Assembly: GCA_000244995.1 (NCBI GenBank)
Contig: CM001438.1
Span: 4,878,096 to 4,942,095 of the forward strand
Length of the DNA stretch: 64,000 nt
Direction: 5' to 3'
Source of the DNA: Burkholderiales bacterium JOSHI_001
GTDB taxonomy: Bacteria; Pseudomonadota; Gammaproteobacteria; Burkholderiales; Burkholderiaceae_C
The translations under genes were made by a program, and so were the position numbers. Positions within the stretch are counted from its first letter, which is position 1. Every line of letters begins with the position of its first letter. The notes beneath the pieces were generated by a model. It did no database searches and had not been told where the DNA came from. It worked only from the letters and a program-made list of their open reading frames with translations. Of the stretch, positions 21,956 to 31,829 are shown one piece after another.

Positions 21956-22168
21956 TCAGCGCAGCATGTCGCGCACGGCGTCGAACACGCGGCCGAAGAT
22001 CACCAGGTTGCAGTAGGCCAGCAGCACCAGCACCGCCCAGCGGCTGAACATGGCGGCGCGCTGGCGCGGCACCACCTCGCCGGTGGCCAGGTACAGCACA
22101 CCGAACAGGGCGGCCGGCAGCAGCATGGCCACCACCAGCGCCAGCGCACCCCAGAACAGCCAGGTCAT
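21956..22168 (-). CDS. Small two-helix membrane protein
   Basis: The 70-residue protein has two hydrophobic helices (about 3-28 and 43-60) separated by a short polar loop, EVVPRQRAAMFSRWA. It lies 10 bases downstream of a second tiny membrane-protein gene and in line with lpxC, all on the minus strand. The two proteins share a layout of helix, polar loop with a QR motif, then helix. No family recognised. Confidence 0.6.
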   Translation of the reverse strand: MTWLFWGALALVVAMLLPAALFGVLYLATGEVVPRQRAAMFSRWAVLVLLAYCNLVIFGRVFDAVRDMLR

Positions 22169-22178
22169 GGCGTCGGCC

Positions 22179-22364
22179 TCACAGCAGCAGCACCAGGCGT
22201 TCGAGGATCAGCACCCCGAAGAAACCGGCCACGGCCACCATGGTCCAGCGCACGATGGCCATGCCGCGCTGGCGCCACACCGGCTGGCGCGTGCCCATGT
22301 ACATGGCAAAGCACAGCACGCTGGCCAGCATCAACAAACCAAACACCAGGCGGAACAGCAGCAT
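22179..22364 (-). CDS. Small two-helix membrane protein
   Basis: The 61-residue protein has two hydrophobic helices (about 3-23 and 37-60) joined by a basic loop, GTRQPVWRQRGMA. Its ATG is only three bases after the lpxC stop, so it is almost surely co-transcribed and coupled with lpxC. With its neighbour it forms a pair of tiny inner-membrane proteins at the end of the lpxC transcript. Function unknown. Confidence 0.6.
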   Translation of the reverse strand: MLLFRLVFGLLMLASVLCFAMYMGTRQPVWRQRGMAIVRWTMVAVAGFFGVLILERLVLLL

Positions 22365-22367
22365 GGC

Positions 22368-23303
22368 CTACCAGGCCGGCGCCAGCGCGGCAAAGCCGGC
22401 CGGCGCGCGTTGATCGTCGTCGAAACTGACCCATTCCCAGGCGCTTTCGTCGGCCAGCAGCGCGCGCAGCAATTTGTTGTTCAGCGCGTGCCCGCTCTTG
22501 AAGGCGGTGAAGCTGGCCAGCAGCGGGTGGCCGGCGATGTACAGGTCGCCAATCGCGTCCAGCATCTTGTGCTTCACGAATTCATCGTCGTAGCGCAGGC
22601 CTTCGGCATTGAGCACGCGGTAGTCGTCCACCACGATGGCGTTGTCCATGCTGCCGCCCAGCGTGAGGCCACGCGCGCGCATGGCCTCCACGTCCTTGGT
22701 GAAGCCAAAGGTGCGCGCGCGCGCGATGTCGCGCTTGTAGTTGCCGCTGGAAAAGTCGAAGCTGACCTGCTGGCCGGTGGCGTCCAGCGCGGGGTGGCGG
22801 AACTCGATCTCGAAGGTGAGCTTGAAGCCGTGGTAGGGCTCCAGGCCCGCCCACATCAGCGTGGGGCCTTCGCCCTGGCGCACCTGCACCGGCTTTGTCA
22901 CTCGGATGAACTTTCGGGCCGCGTTCTGCTGTTCAATGCCGGCGCTTTGCAGCAGGAACACAAAGGCGGCCGAACTGCCGTCCAGGATGGGCACCTCGTC
23001 GGCGTCGATGTCCACATAAAGATTGTCCAGGCCCAGGCCGCAGCAGGCGCTCATCAGGTGTTCGATGGTCTGCACCTTGGGGCCGCCGGGGTCGCCGCCC
23101 GGGCTGATGGTGGACGCCATGCGGGTGTCGCACACCGAGTCGAAGCGCACCGGGATGTCCACCGGCTGCGCCAGGTCCACCCGGCGGAAGACGATGCCGG
23201 TGTCGGGCGCGGCAGGGCGCAGGGTCAGTTCCACCCGCTGGCCGCTGTGCAGGCCCACGCCCACGGCGCGGGTGATGGATTTGAGGGTGCGTTGCTGCAG
23301 CAT
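22368..23303 (-). CDS. lpxC: UDP-3-O-acyl-N-acetylglucosamine deacetylase LpxC
   Basis: LpxC catalyses the committed, zinc-dependent step of lipid A synthesis. The ATG at 23303 gives the family N-terminus [10 protein letters not shown]; a TTG at 23312 is rejected. The 311-residue protein has the zinc ligand His82 in TIEHLMSA and the HKMLDAIGD motif, which supplies the other zinc ligands. A GGDPGG insert at about 69-74 makes it slightly longer than the E. coli enzyme. It lies beyond ftsZ as usual, but a reversed DUF167 gene sits between, so it needs its own promoter. Confidence 0.97.
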   Translation of the reverse strand: MLQQRTLKSITRAVGVGLHSGQRVELTLRPAAPDTGIVFRRVDLAQPVDIPVRFDSVCDTRMASTISPGGDPGGPKVQTIEHLMSACCGLGLDNLYVDIDADEVPILDGSSAAFVFLLQSAGIEQQNAARKFIRVTKPVQVRQGEGPTLMWAGLEPYHGFKLTFEIEFRHPALDATGQQVSFDFSSGNYKRDIARARTFGFTKDVEAMRARGLTLGGSMDNAIVVDDYRVLNAEGLRYDDEFVKHKMLDAIGDLYIAGHPLLASFTAFKSGHALNNKLLRALLADESAWEWVSFDDDQRAPAGFAALAPAW

Positions 23304-23359
23304 CGGCTTCAATTGTCGCCCATACGACCGATGGCGACGGCGCGCAGGACAATGCCCGC

Positions 23360-23734
23360 ATGCGCCAAAGCAACAAGCTTTCCACAGCGCCGGGCGCTAA
23401 CCCGACCTGGCTGCGCGCGGACGGGCCCGCCGCCTGCGTGCTGGATGTCAGTGTGGTGCCCGGTGCGAAACGCAGCGAACTGGCCGGGCTGCACGACGGC
23501 GCCTTGCGCATCAAGCTGGCGGCCCCGCCGGTGGACGGCAAGGCCAACGCGGCGCTGGAAAAGCTGCTGGCGCAGTGGCTGGACCTGCCGCAGCGCGATG
23601 TTCAGTTGTTGCGTGGGCAGACCTCGCGGCGCAAGACGCTGCGCGTGCAAGCCGCCGCAGAAACGGTGCAAGCGGCCATCACCGCGCGCCTCCCAGCGCG
23701 CGGTGATGCCGCGATGACGACGGATCAGGAGTGA
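23360..23734 (+). CDS. DUF167 family protein (YggU-like)
   Basis: The 124-residue protein contains the DUF167 core: [32 protein letters not shown] and [14 protein letters not shown]. Relatives are small, cytoplasmic and of unknown function. The gene lies between lpxC and ftsZ on the opposite strand. It diverges from lpxC with 56 bases between starts and converges on ftsZ with 13 bases between stops. Residues 1-25 are variable, so a later start cannot be excluded. Confidence 0.88.
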   Translation: MRQSNKLSTAPGANPTWLRADGPAACVLDVSVVPGAKRSELAGLHDGALRIKLAAPPVDGKANAALEKLLAQWLDLPQRDVQLLRGQTSRRKTLRVQAAAETVQAAITARLPARGDAAMTTDQE

Positions 23735-23747
23735 CGGTTTCTCAGCC

Positions 23748-24950
23748 TCAGTCCGCTTGTTTCCTGAGGAACGCGGGAATCTCGATCTCGTCCATGCCGT
23801 TGGACGACAGTGCTTCCACCTTGGCCGCGGCCTGGGTGCGCGCGCTGCGCCACACGCTGGGCGTGTTCAGCCCGGCGTAGTCCTGCGCTCCGGCCACCGG
23901 GGCCTGCGCCACCTGGTTCAGGATGGGCAGGTTGTCGGTGCCGGTGCGCAGCCCCACGGTGGGTTGCACCACGGTCAGCGGCGACTGGGCGCGCTTGCCC
24001 TGGGACAGGCCGGTGGCGATGACGGTCACGCGCAGCTGGTCGCCCAGGCTTTCGTCGTAGGCGGCGCCGTAGATGATGTGCGCGTCCTCCGCCGCATAGC
24101 GGCGGATGGTGTTCATCGCGTTCTTGCTCTCATTGAGCTTGAAGTTGGCCTTGCTCGCGGCGATCAGCACCAGCACGCCGCGCGCGCCCGACAGGTCGAT
24201 GCCTTCCAGCAGCGGGCAGGCCACGGCCAGCTCGGCGGCCTTGGTGGCGCGGTCCGGGCCGGTGGCTTGCGCCGTGCCCATCATGGCCTTGCCGGGCTCG
24301 CTCATCACCGTCTTCACGTCTTCGAAGTCGACGTTCACCAGGCCGTGCATGTGGATGATGTCGGAAATGCCGCCCACGGCGTTCTTCAACACGTCGTTGG
24401 CGTGTGCGAAGGCCTGGTCCTGGGTGACGTCGTCGCCCAGCACTTCCAGCAGCTTCTCGTTCAGCACCACGATCAGGCTGTCCACGTTGGCTTCCAGCTC
24501 GGACGTGCCGGCGTCGGCCTGCTTCATGCGGCGCGGGCCTTCGAACTCGAAGGGCTTGGTCACCACGCCCACGGTCAGGATGCCCATGTCCTTGGCCACG
24601 CGGGCCACCACCGGGCCGGCGCCCGTGCCGGTGCCGCCGCCCATGCCGGCGGTGATGAACACCATGTGCGCGCCTTCCAGGGCCTGGCGCACGCGTTCGG
24701 TGGCTTCTTCGGCCGCGGCCTGACCGCGTTCGGGCTTGCCGCCCGCGCCCAGCCCGTTCTCACCCAGCTGGATGAGGTGGTGCGCATTGCTGCGGTTCAA
24801 GGCCTGGGCATCGGTGTTCGCACACACGAACTCCACGCCGGTGACACCCTGGCTGATCATGTGCTCGACGGCGTTGCCGCCGCCACCGCCCACGCCCACC
24901 ACCTTGATCCGGGTGCCCTGGTCAAACTCTTCAATCATTTCGATCGGCAT
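23748..24950 (-). CDS. ftsZ: Cell division protein FtsZ
   Basis: FtsZ is the tubulin-like GTPase that forms the division ring. The ATG at 24950 gives MPIEMIEEFDQG and has AAGGAGA upstream; a TTG at 24971 is rejected. The 400-residue protein has the N-terminal GGGGGNA loop, the tubulin signature GGGTGTGA, the T7-loop region and the C-terminal peptide EIPAFLRKQ that binds FtsA and other partners. It follows ftsA in the dcw cluster after 90 bases, a gap large enough for an ftsZ-specific promoter. Confidence 0.98.
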   Translation of the reverse strand: MPIEMIEEFDQGTRIKVVGVGGGGGNAVEHMISQGVTGVEFVCANTDAQALNRSNAHHLIQLGENGLGAGGKPERGQAAAEEATERVRQALEGAHMVFITAGMGGGTGTGAGPVVARVAKDMGILTVGVVTKPFEFEGPRRMKQADAGTSELEANVDSLIVVLNEKLLEVLGDDVTQDQAFAHANDVLKNAVGGISDIIHMHGLVNVDFEDVKTVMSEPGKAMMGTAQATGPDRATKAAELAVACPLLEGIDLSGARGVLVLIAASKANFKLNESKNAMNTIRRYAAEDAHIIYGAAYDESLGDQLRVTVIATGLSQGKRAQSPLTVVQPTVGLRTGTDNLPILNQVAQAPVAGAQDYAGLNTPSVWRSARTQAAAKVEALSSNGMDEIEIPAFLRKQAD

Positions 24951-25040
24951 CACTCTCTCCTTCGTCATCAAGCAGTTGCCATAAACATCGTCGTCACACT
25001 TTCACCAACACGGGCTTCGTGCGAGCCCTCTCAAACAGCA

Positions 25041-26273
25041 TCAGAAGTTGCCCAGGAACCACTCCTTGGCCTTCCCAAACAAACCTTGCACGCTGCCGGC
25101 CTGCGCCGCGGCCTTGTGGCCTCGCGCATGCGCCAGGCGCGCTTCCTCCAGCAATCCCATCACGGTGGCCGAACGCGGGTTGGCCACCATGTCGAAAAGT
25201 GCACCGCTGTAGGTGGGCAGGCCCTTGCGGACCGGCTTGAGGAAGATGTCCTCGCCCAACTCCACCATGCCTGGCATCACGGCGGAACCGCCCGTGATGA
25301 CGATGCCGCTGGACAGCAGTTCTTCGTAACCCGATTCGCGGATGACCTGGTGCACCAGCGAGTAGATTTCCTCCACCCGCGGCTCGATCACGCCCGACAG
25401 CGCCTGGCGGCTGAGCATGCGCGGCGCGCGGTCGCCCAGGCCCGGCACCTCCAGGTTTTCGGCCGGGTCGGCCAGCAGTTGCTTGGCCACGCCGTATTCC
25501 ACCTTGATCTCTTCGGCGTCCTTGGTCGGCGTGCGCAGCGCCATCGCGATGTCGCTGGTGATCAGGTCACCGGCAATCGGGATCACCGCGGTGTGGCGGA
25601 TGGAACCGTCGGTGAAGATGCTGACGTCGGTGGTGCCGGCGCCGATGTCCACCACCGCCACACCCAGGTCCTTCTCGTCGTCGGTCAGCACCGCGGCGGC
25701 GCTGGCCGTGGGGTTCAGCGCCAGGTGTTCCACTTCCAGGCCGCAGCGGCGCACGCACTTCAGGATGTTCTCGGCCGCGCTCTGGGCGCCGGTGACGATG
25801 TGCACCTTCACCTCCAGCCGGCTGCCGCTCATGCCGATGGGTTCTTTCACCTCGTGCCCGTCGATGATGAATTCCTGCGGCTCCACCAGCAGCAGGCGCT
25901 GGTCGTTCGGGATGTTGATGGCCTTGGCGGTTTCCACCACCCGCGACACGTCCACCGGCGTCACCTCGCGGTTGTCGCGCACGATGACCATGCCGGTGGA
26001 GTTCTGGCCCCGGATGTGGCTGCCGGTGATGCCGGTGTAGACCCGCTCGATCTTGCAGGCGGCCATCATCTCGGCCTCTTTCAGCGCCTGCTGGATGCTC
26101 TGCACCGTGGCGTCGATGTTCACCACCACCCCGCGCTTCAGGCCATGGCTGGGCGCCACGCCCAGGCCGGCCACGCGCAGTTCGCCGTCGGGCATGGCTT
26201 CGGCCACCACCACCATGACCTTGGCGGTGCCGATGTCCAAGCCGACGACGAGGTTCTTGTATTCCTTGGCCAT
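25041..26273 (-). CDS. ftsA: Cell division protein FtsA
   Basis: FtsA is the actin-like ATPase that tethers FtsZ to the inner membrane and recruits later division proteins. The 410-residue protein starts MAKEYKNLVVGLDIGTAKV (phosphate 1 loop) and contains VVDIGAGTTDVSIF (phosphate 2) and IVITGGSAVMPGM (adenosine loop). The C-terminal GLFGKAKEWFLGNF is the amphipathic membrane-targeting helix. It sits 16 bases downstream of ftsQ. Confidence 0.97.
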   Translation of the reverse strand: MAKEYKNLVVGLDIGTAKVMVVVAEAMPDGELRVAGLGVAPSHGLKRGVVVNIDATVQSIQQALKEAEMMAACKIERVYTGITGSHIRGQNSTGMVIVRDNREVTPVDVSRVVETAKAINIPNDQRLLLVEPQEFIIDGHEVKEPIGMSGSRLEVKVHIVTGAQSAAENILKCVRRCGLEVEHLALNPTASAAAVLTDDEKDLGVAVVDIGAGTTDVSIFTDGSIRHTAVIPIAGDLITSDIAMALRTPTKDAEEIKVEYGVAKQLLADPAENLEVPGLGDRAPRMLSRQALSGVIEPRVEEIYSLVHQVIRESGYEELLSSGIVITGGSAVMPGMVELGEDIFLKPVRKGLPTYSGALFDMVANPRSATVMGLLEEARLAHARGHKAAAQAGSVQGLFGKAKEWFLGNF

Positions 26274-26289
26274 CTTTGGTGTCCTTGCG

Positions 26290-27087
26290 TCAGGGGTTCT
26301 TCGCGCCGGCTTCGGCGGGCGCGGTGGAAATGCCGGTCAGCTTCACGGCATAGCCATCGGTGTGGCGCAGGTCGGCGTACTGCAGAGGGCGCTGGTAGCG
26401 GCCGGTCACCTGGGCCACGGTGCGCACGAAACGTTCGGTGCGGGCCAGCACCTCGGCCTCGTCACCGCGGCCCAATTCCAGCGTGGCGCCGGAATCCAGC
26501 TCCACCCGCCAGCTGCCGCGGGCGCTGAGGTCCAGTTCGTCGATCACCGCGTCGTCCATGCGTTGCAGCAGCGGCGCCAGGCGCTGGTACATGGCCAGCA
26601 TGCGGGCCGAGCTGCCTTCGGGGCCGCTGAAGGTGGGCAGTCCGTCGTCTTCCACGTCGCCCAGGTTGGCGTCGAAGACCTCGCCGTGGGTGTTCACCAG
26701 CTTGTCGCTGCCGTCGGTGGACGTCCACAGCGCGGCTGGCTGGTGTTCTTCCAGGCGCACGGCCAGGCGGTTGGGCCAGCGCCGCTGCACCACCGCGCGC
26801 CGCACCCAGGGCACCGACTCGAAGGCTGCGCGGGCGCGTTGCAGGTCCAGGGTGAAGAAGCCCCCGGCCAGGCGCGGCAGCGCATTGGCGCGCACCGTGG
26901 ACACGCTGTTGCGCGCCAGGTCGCCGTCCAGGCGCACCGCGCGGATGCCGAACATGGGCAGCCGCGCCAGCCACAGCACCGCCGCCACCAGCAGGGCCAA
27001 GGCCGCCACCGCCAACACGACGTTGGCGGCGCCGCGCGTCAGGCGCACGTCCAGCGGCAGATTGGCGGGGAAAGTGGCGGTGGCCAT
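26290..27087 (-). CDS. ftsQ: Cell division protein FtsQ
   Basis: FtsQ is a bitopic inner-membrane protein linking early and late divisome parts. The ATG at 27087, eight bases after the ddlB stop, gives 265 residues; the longer frame from 27159 would run deep into ddlB. It has a short cytoplasmic tail, one membrane helix (about 20-43), a POTRA domain (MFGIRAVRLDGDLARNS onward) and an FtsQ-type beta domain. The tail after residue 255 is Ala-rich. Confidence 0.94.
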   Translation of the reverse strand: MATATFPANLPLDVRLTRGAANVVLAVAALALLVAAVLWLARLPMFGIRAVRLDGDLARNSVSTVRANALPRLAGGFFTLDLQRARAAFESVPWVRRAVVQRRWPNRLAVRLEEHQPAALWTSTDGSDKLVNTHGEVFDANLGDVEDDGLPTFSGPEGSSARMLAMYQRLAPLLQRMDDAVIDELDLSARGSWRVELDSGATLELGRGDEAEVLARTERFVRTVAQVTGRYQRPLQYADLRHTDGYAVKLTGISTAPAEAGAKNP

Positions 27088-27095
27088 GGTGGGTC

Positions 27096-28076
27096 TCAGG
27101 CGGCTTTCGCGACGTTCGAGCCGCTGTCCAGCCGGGCCTGGGCCAGCAGGTCCAGGCACAGCGCTTCGTAGCTGATGCCGGCCGCGCGCGCGGAGATGGG
27201 CACCAGGGAATGGCCGGTCATGCCGGGCGAGGTGTTCATCTCCAGCAGGAAGGGCTGCTGGTCACGGGCGCGCAGCATCAGGTCGGCGCGGCCCCAGCCG
27301 CGGCAGCCCAGTGCACGGTAGGACGCCAGCACGATGCGCTGCACCTCGGCTTCCAGCGCGGGCGGCAGGCCGCTGGGGCATTGGTAACGCACGTCGTCGG
27401 TGAAGTACTTGTTCTGGTAGTCGTAGGCGCCTTCGGGGGCCACGATCTTCACCACCGGCAGCGCGCGCGCCGTGGCGCCATCTCCCAACACCGGGCAGGT
27501 GAGTTCGTCGCCTTCGATGAACTCTTCGCACAGCACATCGGGGTCGAACTTCGCCGCGGCGAGCACCGCGTCCTGCATCTGCGAGTAGCCCACCACCTTG
27601 GTCACGCCGATGGACGAGCCTTCGCGCGGCGGCTTCACGATCAGCGGCAGGCCCAGTTCGTCCGGCACGCCGCGCACGCGTTCGCGCTGCTGCTCGCTGG
27701 GGCCCAAGCGAACGAAACGCGGCGTGGGCAGGCCTTCGGCCATCCACACGCGCTTGGTCATCACCTTGTCCAGCGCAATGGCCGAGGCCATCACGCCCGA
27801 GCCGGTGTAGGGAATGCCCAGCAGTTCCAGCGCGCCCTGCACCGTGCCGTCTTCACCGTGGCGACCGTGCAGCGCGATGAACACGCGGGCGAAGCCCTGT
27901 TCCTTCAGCAGGTGCAGGCCCTGCTGCGCAGGGTCGAAGGCGTGGGCGTCCACCCCTTGGCTTTGCAGGGCCTTGAGCACGCCGCCACCGCTCATCAGCG
28001 AGATCGCCCGTTCGGCGGAGTCGCCACCCGTCAGCACCGCCACCTTGCCCAGGGATTTCACGTCGATGCCGCTCAT
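27096..28076 (-). CDS. ddlB: D-alanine--D-alanine ligase
   Basis: This ATP-grasp enzyme joins two D-alanines for the peptidoglycan stem peptide. The 326-residue protein shows [17 protein letters not shown] (N-terminal substrate loop), [12 protein letters not shown], the ATP-binding [13 protein letters not shown] and [15 protein letters not shown] near the C-terminus. Its ATG overlaps the murC stop by four bases, and ftsQ follows after eight. The position in the dcw cluster supports the ddlB name. Confidence 0.97.
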   Translation of the reverse strand: MSGIDVKSLGKVAVLTGGDSAERAISLMSGGGVLKALQSQGVDAHAFDPAQQGLHLLKEQGFARVFIALHGRHGEDGTVQGALELLGIPYTGSGVMASAIALDKVMTKRVWMAEGLPTPRFVRLGPSEQQRERVRGVPDELGLPLIVKPPREGSSIGVTKVVGYSQMQDAVLAAAKFDPDVLCEEFIEGDELTCPVLGDGATARALPVVKIVAPEGAYDYQNKYFTDDVRYQCPSGLPPALEAEVQRIVLASYRALGCRGWGRADLMLRARDQQPFLLEMNTSPGMTGHSLVPISARAAGISYEALCLDLLAQARLDSGSNVAKAA

Positions 28077-29488
28077 GCTGTGCGCCCCTGTCCGGCCGCT
28101 TCGGCCACCTTGCCCGCCACCGCGCCGATGGAACCGGCCCCCATGCAGATGACCACGTCACCCTCGCGCGCCTGCGCGGCGATGGTGTCGGGCAGCTCGG
28201 CCACGTCGTCCACGAACACCGGGTCCACCTTGCCGGCCACGCGCAGCGCGCGCGCCAGGCTGCGGCCGTCGGCGGCGACGATGGGGCTTTCTCCGGCCGC
28301 ATACACCTCGGTCAGCAGCACGGCGTCGGCCTGGCCCATCACCTTGACGAAGTCCTCGAAGCAGTCGCGGGTGCGGGTGTAGCGGTGCGGCTGGAAGGCC
28401 AGCACCAGGCGCTGGCCCGGGAAGGCACCGCGCGCGGCGGCAATCACCGCGGCCATTTCCACCGGGTGGTGCCCGTAGTCGTCGATCAGCGTGAAGGCGC
28501 CACCCCCAGCCGCCGCCACTTCGCCGTAGCGCTGGAAGCGCCGGCCCACGCCGCTGAAGCCGGCCAGGGCCTTGGCGATGGGCGCATCGGGCAGTTCCAG
28601 CTCGGTCGCCACGGCGATGGCCGCCAGCGCGTTGCGCACGTTGTGCTCGCCCGGCAGGTTCAGCGTGATGTCCAGGTCGGGCATGGCCACGCCATTGCGG
28701 CGCTGGCAGGTGAAGCGCATCTGGCCGCCGGGCAGCGCCTGCACGTTCACCGCGCGCACCTGGGCGTCTTCGTTGAAGCCGTAGGCGATGACCGGGCGCG
28801 AGATCATGGGCACGATGCTGCGCACGCCGGGGTCGTCGCTGCACAGGATGGCCGCGCCGTAGAAGGGCATGCGGTGCAGAAAGTCCACGAAGGCCGCCTT
28901 CAGGCGCGCAAAGTCGTGGCCGTAGGTGTCCATGTGGTCGGCGTCGATGTTGGTCACCACCGACATCACCGGCATCAGGTTCAGGAAGGAAGCGTCGCTT
29001 TCGTCGGCTTCCACCACGATGTACTCGCCCGAACCCAGCCGGCTGTTCGCGCCGGCGCTGTTCAACTTGCCGCCGATGACGAAGGTGGGGTCCACGCCCG
29101 CTTCGGCCAGCACGCTGGTGACCAGCGAGGTGGTGGTGGTCTTGCCGTGGGTGCCGGCGATGGCGATGCCGGTCTTCAGCCGCATCAGCTCGGCCAGCAT
29201 CACCGCGCGCGGCACCACCGGCACGCGCGCGGCGCGGGCTGCGATGACCTCGGGGTTGTCGCCCTTCACCGCGGTGGACGTGACCACGGCTTCGGCACCG
29301 CGGATGTTGGCCGCGTCGTGGCCCAGGTGCACGCGGATGCCCAGTTCGGCCAGGCGGCGCGTGGTGGCGCTGTCGCTCTGGTCCGAGCCCGAGACCACAT
29401 AGCCCAGGTTGCGCAGGATCTCGGCGATGCCGCTCATGCCGGCGCCGCCCACCCCGACGAAGTGAATGTGTTTGACGGCGTGCTTCAT
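28073..29488 (-). CDS. murC: UDP-N-acetylmuramate--L-alanine ligase MurC
   Basis: MurC adds the first amino acid to UDP-MurNAc. The real start is ATG 29488 ([18 protein letters not shown]), which overlaps the murG stop by four bases. The open frame continues upstream for about 330 codons through murG in the wrong frame, and that part is not coding. The 471-residue enzyme has the Rossmann GVGGAGMSG motif, the Mur ligase ATP loop [10 protein letters not shown], and the HHPVEM region. Confidence 0.97.
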   Translation of the reverse strand: MKHAVKHIHFVGVGGAGMSGIAEILRNLGYVVSGSDQSDSATTRRLAELGIRVHLGHDAANIRGAEAVVTSTAVKGDNPEVIAARAARVPVVPRAVMLAELMRLKTGIAIAGTHGKTTTTSLVTSVLAEAGVDPTFVIGGKLNSAGANSRLGSGEYIVVEADESDASFLNLMPVMSVVTNIDADHMDTYGHDFARLKAAFVDFLHRMPFYGAAILCSDDPGVRSIVPMISRPVIAYGFNEDAQVRAVNVQALPGGQMRFTCQRRNGVAMPDLDITLNLPGEHNVRNALAAIAVATELELPDAPIAKALAGFSGVGRRFQRYGEVAAAGGGAFTLIDDYGHHPVEMAAVIAAARGAFPGQRLVLAFQPHRYTRTRDCFEDFVKVMGQADAVLLTEVYAAGESPIVAADGRSLARALRVAGKVDPVFVDDVAELPDTIAAQAREGDVVICMGAGSIGAVAGKVAEAAGQGRTA

Positions 29489-30564
29489 GCTTTCGCCTTC
29501 ACGAGCTGGTCCAGTTCGTCGGCCACGCGGGCGGCGGCGTCGTGCCGGGCCAGCGCGCGGGCGTTCTGGGCGATGGTGAGCAGCCGCTCGCGGCTGAGCG
29601 CGGCCAGCTTGGTGGCCAGGACTTGCGGGGTCATGTCGGCTTGGGGCAGGTGGATGGCCGCACCGTGGCGGGCCATGTAGTCGGCGTTGTCGCTCTGGTG
29701 CGAAGTGGTGGACAGGCGCAGCGGCACCATCACGCTGGCCACGCCACCGGCACACAGCTCGCTGACCGTCACCGCACCGGCGCGGCAGACGATCAGGTCG
29801 CAATCGGCCAGGCGTTCGGCCATGTTGTCGATGAAGGGCAGGATCTCGGCCTGCACGCCCGCCTGGGCATAGGCTTCGCGCACTGCGGCCAGGTGGGCGC
29901 TGCCGCTCTGGTGCGTGACCTGGGGGCGCGTCGCCGTCGGCATCAGTGCCAGCGCCGCCGGCAGGGTTTCGTTCAACACCTTGGCGCCCAGGCTGCCGCC
30001 CACCACCAGCAGCTTCAACGGCCCGCTGCGGCCGGCGAAGCGCGCCTGGGGAAGGGGCAGGTTCGCGATCTCGGAGCGCACCGGGTTGCCGGTGACCACC
30101 GCCTGCTTCGTGGCCTGGGCCGCGTCGCCGTCGAAACCGAAGGCGATGCGATCGGCCACGCGCAGCAGGCTCTTGTTGGACAGCAGCAGGGACGCGTCGG
30201 CGTTCACCAGCATCAGTGGCTTGCCCAGCAGCCGGGCCATCAGGCCGCCGGGGAAGCAGACATAGCCGCCCATGCCCAGCACCGCGTCGGCGCTGCGGTG
30301 GCGCAGGATGCCGAAGCTGTCCCAGAAGGCCTTCAGCAGGCGCAGGCCGCCGGTGAGCATGTGCAGCCCGCCCTTGCCACGAAGGCCGGAAAAGGCCAGT
30401 GTGTCCATCTCGATGCCGGTGGGTGGCACCAGCTTGTTTTCCATGCCGGTGGTGGTGCCCAGCCAGCTGACCGTCCAACCGCGGGCCTGCGCTTCACGCG
30501 CCACCGCCAGGCCCGGGATGATGTGGCCACCGGTGCCCGCGGCCATGATGACGAGGTGCGGCAT
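29485..30564 (-). CDS. murG: UDP-GlcNAc transferase MurG
   Basis: MurG transfers GlcNAc to lipid I to make lipid II on the inner face of the membrane. The 359-residue GT-B enzyme begins [15 protein letters not shown], with the GTGGHI glycine loop. A second glycine-rich loop ([13 protein letters not shown]) opens the C-terminal nucleotide-sugar domain. The ATG shares its A with the ftsW stop (TGATG), so translation is coupled. Confidence 0.97.
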   Translation of the reverse strand: MPHLVIMAAGTGGHIIPGLAVAREAQARGWTVSWLGTTTGMENKLVPPTGIEMDTLAFSGLRGKGGLHMLTGGLRLLKAFWDSFGILRHRSADAVLGMGGYVCFPGGLMARLLGKPLMLVNADASLLLSNKSLLRVADRIAFGFDGDAAQATKQAVVTGNPVRSEIANLPLPQARFAGRSGPLKLLVVGGSLGAKVLNETLPAALALMPTATRPQVTHQSGSAHLAAVREAYAQAGVQAEILPFIDNMAERLADCDLIVCRAGAVTVSELCAGGVASVMVPLRLSTTSHQSDNADYMARHGAAIHLPQADMTPQVLATKLAALSRERLLTIAQNARALARHDAAARVADELDQLVKAKA

Positions 30565-31829
30565 CAAGCGCGACCTCCACGCATCAACTGGCGGTTCTCG
30601 ATGTCCACACGCACCACGATCGCCAGCGCGATCAGGTTCATCAGGATGGCGCTGCCGCCAAAGCTCATCAGCGGCAGCGTCAGGCCCTTGGTGGGCAGCA
30701 CGCCCAGGTTCACGCCCATGTTGATGAAGCCCTGGCCACCCATCCAGATGCCCACGCCCTGCACCATCAGGCCGGCGAACACGCGGTCCAGGGCGATGGC
30801 CTGGCGACCGATGACGAAGATGCGCCGGGTCAGCCAGAAGAAGCTGAGGATGACCGCGGCCACGCCGAGGAATCCCAGTTCTTCACCGATGACGGCGAGC
30901 AGGAAGTCGGTGTGGGCCTCGGGCAGGTAGTGCAGTTTTTCCAGGCTGCTGCCCAGGCCCTGGCCGAAGATTTCGCCGCGCCCGAAGGCGATGAGCGAAT
31001 GGGTCAGCTGGTAGGCCTTGCCCTGCGCGTAGGCCGGGTCCCAGGGTTTGAGGTAGGCAAAGATGCGCTCGCTCTTTTCCGGGCTGGACACGATGACCAG
31101 CACGAAGGCGCCCACCAGCACCATGGCCGACAGGAAGAACATCTTGCCGTTCACACCGCCCAGAAAGAGGATGCCCATGGAAATGAGCGCCACCACCATG
31201 AAGGCGCCCATGTCGGGTTCGCGCAGCAGCAGCACGCCGGTGAAGCCCAGCGCCACCGCCATGGGCCACACCGCCTTGACGAAGTTTTCCTTCACGTCCA
31301 TCTTGCGCACCATGTAGCTGGCGGCGTACATGGCCATGGCCAGCTTCATCAGTTCACTCGGCTGGAAGTTCATCAGCCCCAAGGGGATCCAACGCCGACT
31401 CTTGTTCACCACCTTGCCGATGCCGGGAATGAGCACCAGCACCAGCATCAGCAGCGCAATGACGAAGATCCACGGCGCCCATTTCTCCCACACCCGCACC
31501 GGCACCTGCAGCGCCACCGCCGCGCCCACCAGGCCCACGGCGATGTACAGCGCCTGGCGGCTGAGGAAGTGCGTGGCTTCATAGCGCGCGAACTTGGGGC
31601 TGTCGGGCAGGGCCACGCTGGCCGAATACACCATCACCAGGCCTAGGGCCACCAGGGACAGCACCATCCAGACCAGGGCCTGGTCGAAGCCGGCCAGGCG
31701 CACCGGCTCGCCTGCGCTGCCGCCCACCCAGTCGCGGATGGGCACCTTGCGGGTGGCGCGCTGCTCGCGGGCTTCGCGCCAGCGCTGCAGCCACTCTTTC
31801 AAATTGAAGCGCGCGGCCAGGGCGTTCAT
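30564..31829 (-). CDS. ftsW: Septal peptidoglycan polymerase FtsW
   Basis: FtsW is the SEDS-family glycosyltransferase that works with FtsI at the septum. ATG 31829 overlaps the murD stop by four bases and gives 421 residues; the frame upstream of it lies inside murD and is not real. A cytoplasmic tail of about 45 residues with a basic/Trp-rich stretch precedes about ten membrane helices. Family signatures are present, such as [18 protein letters not shown] and the final [14 protein letters not shown]. Confidence 0.96.
   Translation of the reverse strand: MNALAARFNLKEWLQRWREAREQRATRKVPIRDWVGGSAGEPVRLAGFDQALVWMVLSLVALGLVMVYSASVALPDSPKFARYEATHFLSRQALYIAVGLVGAAVALQVPVRVWEKWAPWIFVIALLMLVLVLIPGIGKVVNKSRRWIPLGLMNFQPSELMKLAMAMYAASYMVRKMDVKENFVKAVWPMAVALGFTGVLLLREPDMGAFMVVALISMGILFLGGVNGKMFFLSAMVLVGAFVLVIVSSPEKSERIFAYLKPWDPAYAQGKAYQLTHSLIAFGRGEIFGQGLGSSLEKLHYLPEAHTDFLLAVIGEELGFLGVAAVILSFFWLTRRIFVIGRQAIALDRVFAGLMVQGVGIWMGGQGFINMGVNLGVLPTKGLTLPLMSFGGSAILMNLIALAIVVRVDIENRQLMRGGRA

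Noticed and set aside
22050-23717. A 555-codon plus-strand frame across lpxC and the DUF167 gene
   Set aside because: It runs antisense to lpxC and out of frame with DUF167, whose own frame holds the conserved motifs.
29489-30478. N-terminal extension of murC through murG
   Set aside because: The Arg/Gly/Pro-rich translation is the wrong frame of murG; murC has its family start at 29488 with an ATGA overlap.
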